DNA from: Nemertoderma westbladi
Taxonomy: Eukaryota; Xenacoelomorpha; Nemertodermatida; Nemertodermatidae
Length of the DNA: 32,305 bases
Assembly: GCA_032718475.1 (NCBI GenBank)
Contig: JAUCBJ010004785.1
Coordinates: 1 to 32,305 of the forward strand
Direction: 5' to 3'
Below are positions 1 through 9,074 of the stretch, piece by piece (the stretch's first letter is position 1; each line of letters starts with the position of its first letter). The notes beneath the pieces were generated by a model. That model was given only the letters and a program-made list of their open reading frames with translations. It had not been told where the DNA came from and searched no databases. The position numbers and the translations under genes are program-made.

Positions 1-959
1 TGAACAGATAGAATATCCATTGGATAAAACTTTTTATTGTACAGATGCATTACTCGTTCTGGAATATCTTACCAATGAAGTCTGCCAGTTCAACGTCTTC
101 ATCTCTAACCGAGTAGCTGTTATACTTAGTCGCACTAATATAGACCAATGGACTTCTTAAGTAAACCAGAGGAGGAATGCCCCCCCCCCCCCCCCCCCCC
201 CCAACTTACTACGGCTGAGATTAGACAAGCCAAGGGAGCGTAAACAGTTAAGACTAAAACCCGGACGAGTAAATCTAAACTGTTCAAACCAGCGATAGAT
301 CTGTCAGTACTGTATAGATACAGCTGGTGCTGCTAACAAGGATTCTAACGAAGAGAGAACCAAAGATCCTAACTGAGTCCAAAGTAAGGCAGTTGCCGAT
401 ATTAGAGCCATAGATTGGAGACTGGTGTACCTGATGTCTCTGAGAGTCCACAAAATCCTTCATTCTGCTAGTATTCAGCCCAAGTACCAACAGTGGCGTG
501 AAATATCAAGTAAAATGAATTATCTCAGCACTCAGCATTGCTTCACTCTCTACACTTACTGCATTATAAACTGCATTTTGTAACCTCAAACATCTGACTG
601 CTGATTAACTGGTGATACCGCTATTTTTATACTATTTTATATGGTTGTTCATTGTAGAAGTAAATCATAGTGCTCGATAAAATAACTGTTGTAATTATTG
701 TAAGTCATAATAACTCTCTCTGGTATTTAAAGCGTAGCATCTGAAATTAACTGCTAATATTACCCTGAAAGTAAACATAGTTTTTGGAGATTATATAGTA
801 GAGATCAATCGAATAATACTAAGTAACCTACCCCTTCATACCTATAGAATTCAGTCTCCCACACACGGTAGGTCATACGCCGCGCAAGACTGTCTTCTAC
901 TGTTGTTTGATTTTTTATGGGCTAACAAATAATATAAGACACATAAATTAACAGGTTAA
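1..959. other. Unique sequence without a recognisable gene
   Basis: No reading frame here resembles a protein I recognise. The longest is a 68-codon minus-strand frame with no domain signature. The stretch is AT-rich and holds only a homopolymer tract near 180-202. It lies beyond the gag-like relic and may be intergenic, or part of the same intron as the LTR relic. Confidence 0.5.
180..202. repeat. Poly-C homopolymer tract (23 C)
   Basis: An uninterrupted run of 23 cytosines. A second run of 20 C lies at 11422-11441. Long C runs are prone to slippage and to sequencing error, so the exact length is uncertain. No function is inferred. Confidence 0.95.
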
Positions 960-963
960 ACTG

Positions 964-1978
964 TTAAAGGTCTAAAAGCGCGAACAGCATGGAATTTATC
1001 TGTTGTGTTTGTTCCATGGAGTTTATCCGCTGTTGTTTCAGTAGTTGGTTGTCCTTGGTTGCAACTTCCCAAGAGCGGCAAAAATCTAGAGTTTCTTCCT
1101 GTGGTAGAGGCAGTCATTTTGAAAATAATTCCTCCCTGGTTTCTTTATCGAGAATGCCTCAGATAGGCAGTATGTTAATCCAATCATCTGCACACAATGT
1201 TGTCGATTTCTGCATCCTCGGCAAGTTTGTATCACCGGACATAATAGTCGGTGAATGTTTGGCCACTGGTCTGTTTTAGTTGAATAAATTGGTGGCAGTT
1301 GACGACAATGATTCACTCTGCCTACAGATACACTTTGATGTCGTCGATACTCTCTGTGACAGTTTTATCCGTATTGGCAGGAATGTTTAAACAGTGTCGG
1401 ATCCATTTGAAGAATTCTGGCTTGCAGTTTGAAAAGAAGATTGTGGTTTGGTCTTCTCTTATTTTCTCATCAAGGTGAACAATGCGGCAGTAATTGAGCA
1501 AATGAATGACCCATAACTTGAATCGGTTATAGTTATAATCAATATTGTGTTTATCTGGAACCCTGGTAGTCTATTTCCCAGTGGCTCCACTGTCCCAGCA
1601 TCGCTGGTCGGCGTTTGTGTAATCCTGCTCCTGATCTGCTGTTACTACGTATTGTCAAAGCAACTGTAGTAACTCCACACACTCCTCGGCATGGATCTGT
1701 GTCTGGCTTTCCTCTCGTCATTGTTCCTCTTCAATACGCTCCCGCTGTAGGTGGTTAAGGAGCTGTGTTATGTTGAACTGAGTGTTTGTTGCAGCTCGTG
1801 GTTCTTCCTCACTAGTTATTGCAGTGGATAGTTTTTGCTGTAGCGTTACCATGGAAGTTTTTGAACTGAAAGGGAGGCCTGCACGGCCGCAGTCGCAGTG
1901 TGCCTGGAGGCTTGGGCAATCTAAATTCTCGATTTCCTTGTAGGTGAGGTCGAGCCAATCCTCGGGATTGATGTCCAT
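964..1978 (-). pseudogene. Decayed gag-like gene of an LTR retrotransposon
   Basis: The frame opens at an ATG at 1978 and runs about 86 codons. It includes a SAP-like stretch (Leu-rich helix, then GLPFSS, then another Leu-rich helix). After a stop, gag-like segments continue in other frames: FFKWIRHCLNIPANTD around 1370-1410, QTFTDYYVR followed by YKLAEDAE near 1220-1280, and CRSWEVATKDN near 1040-1080. These follow the order seen in Gypsy/Mag-type Gag (capsid helices, then 'ICRS-E-A'). Several stops and frame changes interrupt it, and the last frame ends at 964-966. No zinc knuckle, protease or polymerase follows, so only the 5' part of the element is left. The family assignment rests on motif resemblance, not on a search. 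Confidence 0.5.
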
Positions 1979-2094
1979 TACCAGGCCGTGTAGTGCAACT
2001 ACTGGAATGCAGGAATGCCGAACTATGACTACTGGTACTGAATACTGGACTCTGGAAATCTGCCTATCTGTAGTTTCAACCAGCGAGATTAGCG

Positions 2095-2113
2095 GGTTCC
2101 ATTCGCAGCACCA
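2095..2113 (-). promoter_or_regulatory. Candidate retrotransposon primer-binding site
   Basis: On the minus strand TGGTGCTGCGAATGGAACC directly follows a sequence ending in AACA, the usual CA end of an LTR. TGG plus about 16 more bases immediately after the LTR is the layout of a tRNA primer-binding site; read on the plus strand it ends in CCA like a tRNA 3' end. The gag-like ATG lies about 115 bases downstream. I do not assign the priming tRNA. Confidence 0.5.
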
Positions 2114-2330
2114 TGTTATATTTCATACCCGAGAATATATTGATAAACATTAAATCAAATATAATATCAGCTTTATGCATAATAAGTGCCATTGCACCAG
2201 TACTGCAGTGTATTGTAACCTACCAAGATAAAATGTAAGTAGCCTCTACTGGTCCGTTAGGGACTGATAGTTTTATATGCAACTTGGCTGTGTATGAGAA
2301 TGGAAAGTGAGTATGTAACAACCGTATTTT
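2114..2330 (-). repeat. Probable 5' LTR remnant (outer edge approximate)
   Basis: The segment next to the candidate primer-binding site begins TGTTA on the plus strand, so the LTR ends TAACA on the minus strand. It is AT-rich with a TTTATCAATATATTCTCG stretch near the end, as in R/U5 regions of Gypsy-type LTRs. The outer LTR edge cannot be located because no second LTR is visible in the window; 2330 is a rough limit. Confidence 0.35.
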
Positions 2331-2478
2331 TAATATGATTTATTTTTCTTTTTTACTATGGTTTGATTGTTATTCCAAAAATTATCATATACTTTCAAGA
2401 ATACCCTACCCAATCCCCTCATAGATAAACATCTATGTATTAAATCCCTCGAATATATCATCAGTCAGATATACTAAC

Positions 2479-3147
2479 CTGTTTCAGTTCTGTTGTCAAG
2501 CAGCAAAGTTTCATCAAAAATGCTACTCAAGTTCCCTTCTGAAAGAAAACAATGATAATAGCGAGCTTGAGAAATATAACCTTTAAACATTGTTCCATCA
2601 ATTTCTCGTTTTCCAATCAAGAGAGTGTTATTGGTATCTGCTATATTTCGAGATGTTGATGGTGTATCAAACTCCATCATCTGGTGATCACCATTTCCTA
2701 CTTTTCGACGGTAGAACAGCACCTTTTTATCCACAGCATTCACTCCAACAGACACCATATACCATTCACCAATATCTGTTGCATCTGGCACTGGCATTGT
2801 AAGTAAAGGAGATATGCCATTAAGGGCATCATAGAACAAGGTATTGATATAAGGATATAACCGAAAGTTTGATCCAGTGGAAACTTTATTTCCAAATTCA
2901 AATATAGGACCATATATATTAACCATAGGTTTTACAAAAGCTACCATAGTAAACGTCTCTGTTAGTAACTCTATACCATGATGAACTGAAACATATCCGC
3001 TACAGAAATTCATTGCCTGTTTATCGACTCCTGATGGTCCTGGAACTAATGATGGACTTCCTTTGATGATCCCAATTTGTTTTCCCATCATGTCCTTAGC
3101 TCCATACTCTATGTTTAATGTCCAATAAGCTGAGGGTTGACATTGAT
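2479..3147 (-). CDS. LamG/concanavalin A-like lectin domain exon (copy 2 in transcription order)
   Basis: An internal exon of 669 bases (223 codons). The acceptor reads TTTATTACAG just above 3147 and the donor AG|GTTAGT just below 2479. Both ends are phase 1, the classic arrangement for a shuffled extracellular domain. The translation is one full jelly-roll (LamG-like, Laminin_G_3/pentraxin-type) domain: an AYWTLN start, then GSPSLVPGPSG, then TFTMVAFVKP, then DATDIGEWYMVSVGV, then LLIGKRE and FKGYISQARYY near the end. Such domains occur in secreted or cell-surface animal proteins that bind carbohydrate or protein; the ligand here is unknown. No stop or frameshift is seen. The matching upstream exon is at 8412-9074 on the same strand. 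Signal peptide, first and last exons are not in view. Confidence 0.8.
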
Positions 3148-4559
3148 CTGTAATAAAGGTAATTAACCTGATATAACATAAATCGATCAGCAATGATTGG
3201 ATATCGAGCTAAAGGCAAGCACTAACCTACATTTAATTGTATCTACCATATGTGGCCGATAATTGGCTAATGCAAGAATTTTAATTACATTAGAATACAC
3301 ACCCCCTCTGTGACATTTTTCGTTTTAAGTATACTTTTCTTCTTTTTTTTTGCTACCAGAAATTGAATTGATGTGTACCGCCTTCTGACAAAGCAGCATC
3401 CAGTTAAAGTTACCAATTATAGTATTAAATGGTCGCGGCTTCATTTAGTATTTCTGCATAATGAATATTTCAAAATTTGAAGTGAGACACCACAATTTCG
3501 GTGCTCTCAAAATGAGGTACCACTAGGTACTCAGGTTTTTTAAAATTTTATTCGATTCAGAAACGCATCAAAATCCGCTGAAATCAAAACTTGGTGTATT
3601 TTCCGAGACTCATTTCCCAAAATTTGAGAAACCCACTATTTAGTTGCACGAAAAATGGCAAACGACTGAATTTTCAGAAATGAAATTTAATGATAATCGA
3701 TTCAGCGTCTTGCAAAACTTACTAGAGCCAGCCAACAAAGTCATATTTATTCGAATAATTCAAACAATAATTTTTTAGTAATTTTATCCTGGGACTATTC
3801 TATTTTTTATAAAAATTACTACATCAAGCTAATGAAATTTACATTTTTTAAGTTTTAGAAGTGAAATAATAATAATAAATGATATAATATTCTCACCAAC
3901 ATCCCAAATTTCGTAGGATTTCATTGAAAGGTGGTTACAAAAAAACAGTAAAATATACACAAAGTTCTAGAACAAACGTCTTATTTATTTTAAGAGTAGT
4001 TGCGCTACAATAGTATGCCAATACAATCTATTGCGTAGCTATTCTTACAAAAACACAATGTTCCAAAAGAATGTGTATTTATTAAATAGAATAAAAGATT
4101 TGTAAAAGGTTCTTTTTTAAAAAGCTTATAAAAAATTTAAAGGACAAATAAAAAATTCTGATTTCATGGGGAAATCGACGGTGAGTTGAACTAGTTGTGT
4201 TTCAAATATCATGCAATATGATAGTGATTTTGTAGAAAAATACGGTGTGGGAGGCTGGGGGTACGGGGGTCATGTTATCATTAAATGACACGATATTATC
4301 TATACTCTAGTACATCACTATACTATATTATGACAATTATTATGGGTGAATATGATGTTTATTTTTTTACGATGCTGAAATAAATTACACTAATAATAAT
4401 AATATATACATATCTATATTATATAATCGATTTCATATATATTATTTAATAATTAACTTGCTATAACTAATATGTATAATTTTTGTATATACCACCTCTA
4501 TTTTACCACCAATAAATGATGAAACCACCAATATGATAGACCCCCACTTTAGTGGTGAT
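3148..4559. other. Intron sequence, no gene seen
   Basis: AT-rich sequence between the downstream LamG exon and the left end of the Harbinger element. I find no exon, RNA gene or transposon terminus. With the segment right of the Harbinger element it forms the pre-insertion intron, about 2.66 kb long once the transposon and one CTG copy are removed. Confidence 0.5.
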
Positions 4560-4562
4560 CTG

Positions 4563-4775
4563 GGGGGTGTTTCACGAAGCGTAATTTAACTAAATTGGCG
4601 TAAATGAAGTATCATTTAAGAAATCTGCGTTTCACGAAGTTTCATTTAATTAAATTAAATGAAACTCCATTTAGCTGCTAAATAATAGTGTATCACGAAG
4701 GTGTCATTTAAGTTTTTATGTCATTTAATTTAAATTAAACCTCTGGGTACCATTTAACGTTATCTAATGACATTT
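4563..4775 (+). repeat. Harbinger left terminal and subterminal repeats
   Basis: The inverted terminus is followed by dense copies of ATTTAA/TTAAAT motifs, including GTCATTTAA and GGTACCATTTAACGTTA, and by echoes of TCACGAAG at about 4571, 4632 and 4693. The same words appear near the right end. Repeated subterminal words of this kind are commonly the transposase or Myb-protein binding sites; that role is inferred. Confidence 0.7.
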
Positions 4776-4880
4776 TACACTTAGAAATAATTTTATCCAA
4801 GCAACAATGAATTTTGTTTTCCAGAAAAACTGAAAGAAGAGTAAAACAAACATACATATTTCGTAGTTGAAAACGATATA

Positions 4881-5105
4881 AGGCCGCGTTCACACTGGTA
4901 TGTTTTATATTTTTTAGTATGTTTTTTATAATAATGTTTCATATGTTTTTTATATGCTTTTTATTTTACAGTATGTTTTTACATTTTTTAGTTCTCGAAT
5001 GCTATTTGAATACTTTCATGACAAACAATATTCGAGAACTTTTGACATATGTGAGATAAAAAATATACAAAACATATAAAAAACATACCAGTGTGAATGC
5101 AGCCT
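4881..5105. mobile_element. Nested palindromic MITE (hAT-like)
   Basis: A 225-bp non-coding element. The left arm starts AGGCCGCGTTCACACTGG; the right arm, read inward, starts AGGCTGCATTCACACTGG. The arms match at 23 of the first 25 positions and continue as imperfect inverted AT-rich sequence. Near the middle AGTTCTCGAAT and ATTCGAGAACT form a second perfect inverted pair, so the whole unit can fold back on itself. Flanks are ACGATATA on the left and AAGATATA on the right, a near-perfect 8-bp target duplication as for hAT elements. It entered after the Harbinger element, which it interrupts upstream of the transposase. Confidence 0.75.
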
Positions 5106-5175
5106 AAGATATACATTGCGATGTATGTATACATCACAATAACATTGTTTTAAAGTATTATAGACCTATATTACA

Positions 5176-6118
5176 ATGCTGCATCTCATGCTTCAACAGC
5201 GTCGTGCCCCGAGACTGAGAATATTTCGGGATCGATATGATCTGTTAGACAGCATGCATCCAGAGTTATTTAAAGAACGTTACAGGTTTCCGAAAGAGAT
5301 CGTAGCAGAAATGTGCACTGGAATGTTTGCACGATTGGAACATCTTACAGGACGAAGCTGTAGTCTTTGTCCTGTAACTCTGCAGGTTTGCACAGCGCTA
5401 AGATTTTTTGCCCAGGGTTGGTACATGGCTGTAGTTGGGGATATCCAGCACATTTCGAAAACAAGTGCAAGTCGTTGTATTGAGAATGTGACAACAATAT
5501 TATGTGAAGAGGCACCAAAATTACGTTACTTTTCCAGACTTAAATGCTACGAAGTATTCGTTTTATGAATACAGCAGCATGCCCTGTGTCATAGGTGCAA
5601 TCGATGGCACTAATGTAGCAATAGACACCCCATCTGAGAATGAATCATGCTATGTCAACCGGAAAGGTTACCATAGTATCAATGTGATGTTTGTCTGTGG
5701 TCCGGATCTACAGATATATAATTGTCTAGCAAAATTTCCAGGTGGAACCCACGATGCGTTTGTTTTGACATCATCGGCCTTGTATGAATATCTCGAGAGC
5801 ACACCTCAGGAAGGTTGGTTGCTAGGAGATTCAGGGTACCCCTGTAAGAAGTGGCTGCTGACACCACTAGACGAAGGGGCATCTGCAGGTAACATAAAAG
5901 AACGTGTATATCAGAAGCGCCATAAGAAAGCGCGATGTTGTATTGAAAGATGTAATGGTGTACTTAAACAACGGTTCCGATGTTTACATAACAAGCTACA
6001 CTTTGGACCAGCGAAATATTGTAAAGTGATAACAACTGTTACAACTGTAGTACTGCACAACATAGCCATAAAGAATAATCTGGCTTTTGATTTAAACAAA
6101 GAAGAACTTGAGCAATAA
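5176..6118 (+). pseudogene. Harbinger DDE transposase with one frameshift
   Basis: From the ATG at 5176 the first frame gives the N-terminal helical part (RYRFPKEI, ALRFFAQGW, VVGDIQHISKTSASR), as in HARBI1-like transposases. The second frame, usable from about 5520, gives the catalytic domain: first Asp in IGAIDGTN (codon 5603-5605), then VNRKGYHSIN, PGGTHDAF, second Asp in LLGDSGYPC, and Glu in CCIERCNGVLK. About 38 residues separate the second Asp and the Glu. All three acidic residues of the DDE triad are present. The two frames meet between 5518 and 5548 with little or no sequence missing, so a 1- or 2-base indel is the simplest cause. Combined length, about 315 residues, is near normal for the family. 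The Myb-like partner lies opposite at 6818-7502. Confidence 0.85.
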
Positions 6119-6817
6119 TGTTGATTGATGACCCTGGAAGTCGATTCACTGATGATTATCACTTAGTTGCTACAGGGGCTGATGTTCGTGCCAAGCTCAT
6201 CGACAACATTTTAACTATCCAGCCCGCCCTTGAGGTACTCATAAACTGTCCCCTCGGAAAATAGTATCACCATTAACTCATAATTCATTATACAGTCGTA
6301 TAGTCCAACAGTACCGGTATGTTTGAGGAAATCCTAAACAAAGTCTGAAACTGAAACTAAAGTAAATCGACGAATTACTAAATGGTCGAAATTGCAAATG
6401 AAATTTTGAAATTAAATTGGTGGGGGCTCAAATGGTAGAGGGGGGTTGAAAGTGGGATTGTTCGTAGCAAACTTGCAATCAGATCAGTACCAGTACTTTT
6501 TTGACCTCCAAGGTGGGACCACAAAATTACGATAGTGCCATTATAAACACTGTCAGAAAACGTTTTATTGATTGTCCGTGTGTATAAATGTTGATATTGA
6601 TTACAAGTTTGAATACGGTAGGCCTACTGATTTAATTGCAGTTTATAGTTTAAGCTGTTGATATGTACGACTGATAAATTAAAGAACTTATGTCAGTTAG
6701 GCTGTACTCTGAGTTAAGATTATCCTCATTATTCATGAGATTCTGCGACTCTTCTCTGTAACTCATGTTCCACAACTTACTCTCGGATATCATTAGCCTT
6801 CGCTCTTCAATAGCAAG
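6119..6817. other. Harbinger inter-gene spacer
   Basis: This lies between the 3' ends of the two converging Harbinger genes. It is AT-rich with no domain-bearing frame. It probably contains both 3' untranslated regions and poly(A) signals, but I cannot place them firmly. Confidence 0.5.
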
Positions 6818-7502
6818 TCATCGACGCTCTATGTTTAGCCGTTCTTCCTCGATTTCAAGGCGTCGTTTCTCCACGACCAATCGCTCTCCTTCTATTTTCA
6901 AAATTGGATTGTCTTTATCCACACGTTGTATTGTGATTCTCTTAAAGGTCTTTGGCTTACAGTCTCCACTTCCTCCTTGGTTTTCATTTTGATACTTGCG
7001 TTTATTATCATTTGTATCCTCAACTGGACCTTCCCTGACTACACCCTGGTCAAAAACAACAACGTCAGCAGGCACACCGTTTATTCCTTTCCAACTATCC
7101 TCTGGTATCATTCTTGCTATCCTTTTCTCTATACAGGTAAAATTCTCAATCACTTCATCCACATTCACTTCTACTTACCCACCCCCAGTCTTCTTAATCT
7201 CCTTAGTGATACTCGAGTGCGCTGCATTTAATTTTTTTTTTTACTAATGATGACTCATTGGACCATTTTATTTTAATTTGTTCCCTTGTTCGTTCTTGCC
7301 CACCAACTGCATTAACCATGCAGGTAATTTTATCATATAATTCATTCTTGCCTGCAAGTGTAATTGTTGAACAGAACTGCGCATTGAGTATTCGGCAATG
7401 CTGCTCATAACCATCTATGAGTGCATCGAACTCGTCTGTTGTCCACTTCCCCTTCCTACTAGATTTAGTTGCCTTACTACTACCAGTTGTACTACTAGCC
7501 AT
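6818..7502 (-). pseudogene. Harbinger Myb/SANT-like DNA-binding protein, two lesions
   Basis: The ATG at 7502 begins MASSTTGSSKATKSSRKGKW, followed by a Myb/SANT-like trihelix domain (WTTDEFDALIDGYEQH, then REQIKIKWSN), as in the second protein of Harbinger elements, which helps the transposase bind ends and enter the nucleus. The frame is lost in a run of 11 A (minus strand, about 7231-7241); one fewer A would keep it open into a KKTGGG motif that is conserved in this family. A TAA at 7175-7177 directly follows that motif. The open frame then resumes in the same register and ends at 6818 with an Arg/Glu-rich coiled coil. So one homopolymer frameshift and one nonsense codon are seen. A G|GTAAGT donor overlaps the stop, so a short intron cannot be fully excluded. 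Confidence 0.75.
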
Positions 7503-7677
7503 TTTACCAAAGTGAACCAAATGGGGGATGATTGCAAATGGCTTAACGAAAATAGTATGACAACTACGACACATTGTACTCTAGAGATTGTGGAATTATT
7601 GTTATCATAGAAACAAGTGAGATAAAATAATTTATTGTTGAACGATAATTATGTTAATGAGGCTAAATTACACCTAA

Positions 7678-7830
7678 TTATCTAAATGGTACCATTTAAC
7701 GTTAAATGACAACAGTCTTTAATGACACTTAAATGACAGATTCGTGAAACGTAAAACCTTGCTGTCATTTAGGTGTCATTTAGATCGTGTCATTTAAGCT
7801 AAATTAAATGAAGCTACGTGAAACACCCCC
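7678..7830 (+). repeat. Harbinger right terminal and subterminal repeats
   Basis: GGTACCATTTAACGTTAAAT is followed by several spaced GTCATTTA or TTAAATGAC words, a GATTCGTGAAACG echo of the terminus, and finally the inverted terminus itself. It mirrors the word content of the left end, supporting a structurally complete element. Confidence 0.7.
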
Positions 7831-7833
7831 CTG

Positions 7834-8411
7834 GTGTTAATGTATGAAACATTGGTACATTAGTCGTTATATGGCCTTTTTGGCCAAGTAGAAATAATAT
7901 TTTTGCTACACCCAGTACCTGGATTCGGAGATCACCTGCAGATCTCATAGCCCGAAATAACACATTCTAAAGATAATTTTTTTGCAAGCAAATGTAGAAC
8001 CTGTGTTGAGTTATAGTAACCACTGCTGGATAATTTCACAGATATCACCAGGATGTTCAGTGTTCACCAAGATGCTCTACGAGGTTCATGGTATGAATTT
8101 AATGAACTAGGTATTGTCCAACATCAGTAACATCTTGATGATAATGCAGAAATTGTATATAACTGATCAGAACTGTAGCAATGTTACACATGCTCAACCA
8201 CCAATACATACTTGTAGTGTGTGGCTGATTAATATATTATTAATCATAATTAATTATATCGAATTAATAAAAGTTTTTTTCTATTAAATCCCAAGAATAC
8301 ATCATCAATAATACTAATACTATATATTATATATAATACGTCGAGCCAGCATGTACGTACAGTGCATTTGGACATCTGTATCATCAGGTATATCATATGG
8401 GAATAACTAAC
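7834..8411. other. Intron sequence right of the Harbinger element
   Basis: No gene is seen. Around 8283-8313 the words TTAAATCCC, GAATA and ATCATCA recur in the order found at about 2438-2466, just downstream of the other LamG exon. The duplication that produced the two exons therefore included some flanking intron. Confidence 0.5.
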
Positions 8412-9074
8412 CTCTTTCAGTTCTGATGTCGATTTGGCAGATTTCATAAAAAATGCTACTCAAATTTACTTCTGATAAATAACAACTGTAATAGCGAGCT
8501 TGGGCAATATATCCTTTAAAGGCAATCCCATCCATTTCCCGTTTCCCAATATTCAGCGTGTTCTTAGTATCTGCTGTTCCTCTAGCTGTTGATGGTGTAT
8601 CAAACTCCATCTTCTGATGTTCAACATTTCCTACTTTCTGACTGTAGAACATCACCTTTTTATCCAATGCATTGACTCCAACAGCCACCATAAACCAGTC
8701 TCCAATATCTGTAGCATCTGGCATTCTAAGTGTGGATGATACGCCATTTTTAGCATCATATTGTAGGGTTTTAACCTCAGGATATAACCAAACATTTGAA
8801 CCACTTGCAGCAATATTTCCATATTCAAATATCGGACCATTTATATTAACCATAGGTTTTACAAAAGCTACCATAGTAAACGTCTCTGTTAGTAATTCTA
8901 TACCATGTTGAACAGAAACATATCCGCTATGGAAATTCATTGCCTGGTTATCAACTCCTGATGGTCCTGGAACAAACGATGGACTTCCTTTAATGGTCCC
9001 ATTTTGTTGTCCCATCTTGTCCTTTGCTCCAAACTCCACCGATAGTGGCCAGTAGGCTGAATCTTTGCACTGAT
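8412..9074 (-). CDS. LamG/concanavalin A-like lectin domain exon (copy 1 in transcription order)
   Basis: An internal exon of 663 bases (221 codons). The acceptor is AATTCAG above 9074 and the donor is AG|GTTAGT below 8412; both boundaries are phase 1. It encodes a full LamG-like jelly-roll domain with the same landmarks as the 2479-3147 exon: SAYWPL, GSPSFVPGPSG, TFTMVAFVKP, DATDIGDWFMVAVGV, LNIGKRE, FKGYIAQARYY. The two copies are about 70% identical by eye and differ in length by two codons, after RMP. No lesion is seen. Matching phases mean the two exons can splice directly together into tandem lectin domains of one secreted or surface protein. The ligand and the rest of the protein are unknown. 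Confidence 0.8.

Larger units (their letters stand above)
4563..7830 (+). mobile_element. PIF/Harbinger DNA transposon, complete at both ends, genes broken
   Basis: The element is 3,268 bp. Its inverted termini are GGGGGTGTTTCACGAAGC on the left and, read inward, GGGGGTGTTTCACGTAGC on the right. It is flanked by CTG at 4560-4562 and 7831-7833, a three-base target duplication typical of Harbinger elements (CWG or TWA). It carries the two standard genes: a DDE transposase on the plus strand and a Myb/SANT-like DNA-binding protein on the minus strand, converging. Both genes have small lesions, so this copy could not move unaided. It sits in the intron between the two LamG exons and holds a nested MITE at 4881-5105. 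Confidence 0.9.

Noticed and set aside
109-140. Second LTR of the relic (TGTTATACTT)
   Set aside because: Similarity to the LTR at 2114 stops after about nine bases.
989-1279. 96-codon plus-strand open frame
   Set aside because: It lies antisense to the gag-like relic and has no domain signature.
5500-5560. Intron in the Harbinger transposase using the TTTTCCAG acceptor-like site
   Set aside because: No suitable donor at a workable distance; the two frames meet with almost no missing protein, so a small indel is simpler.
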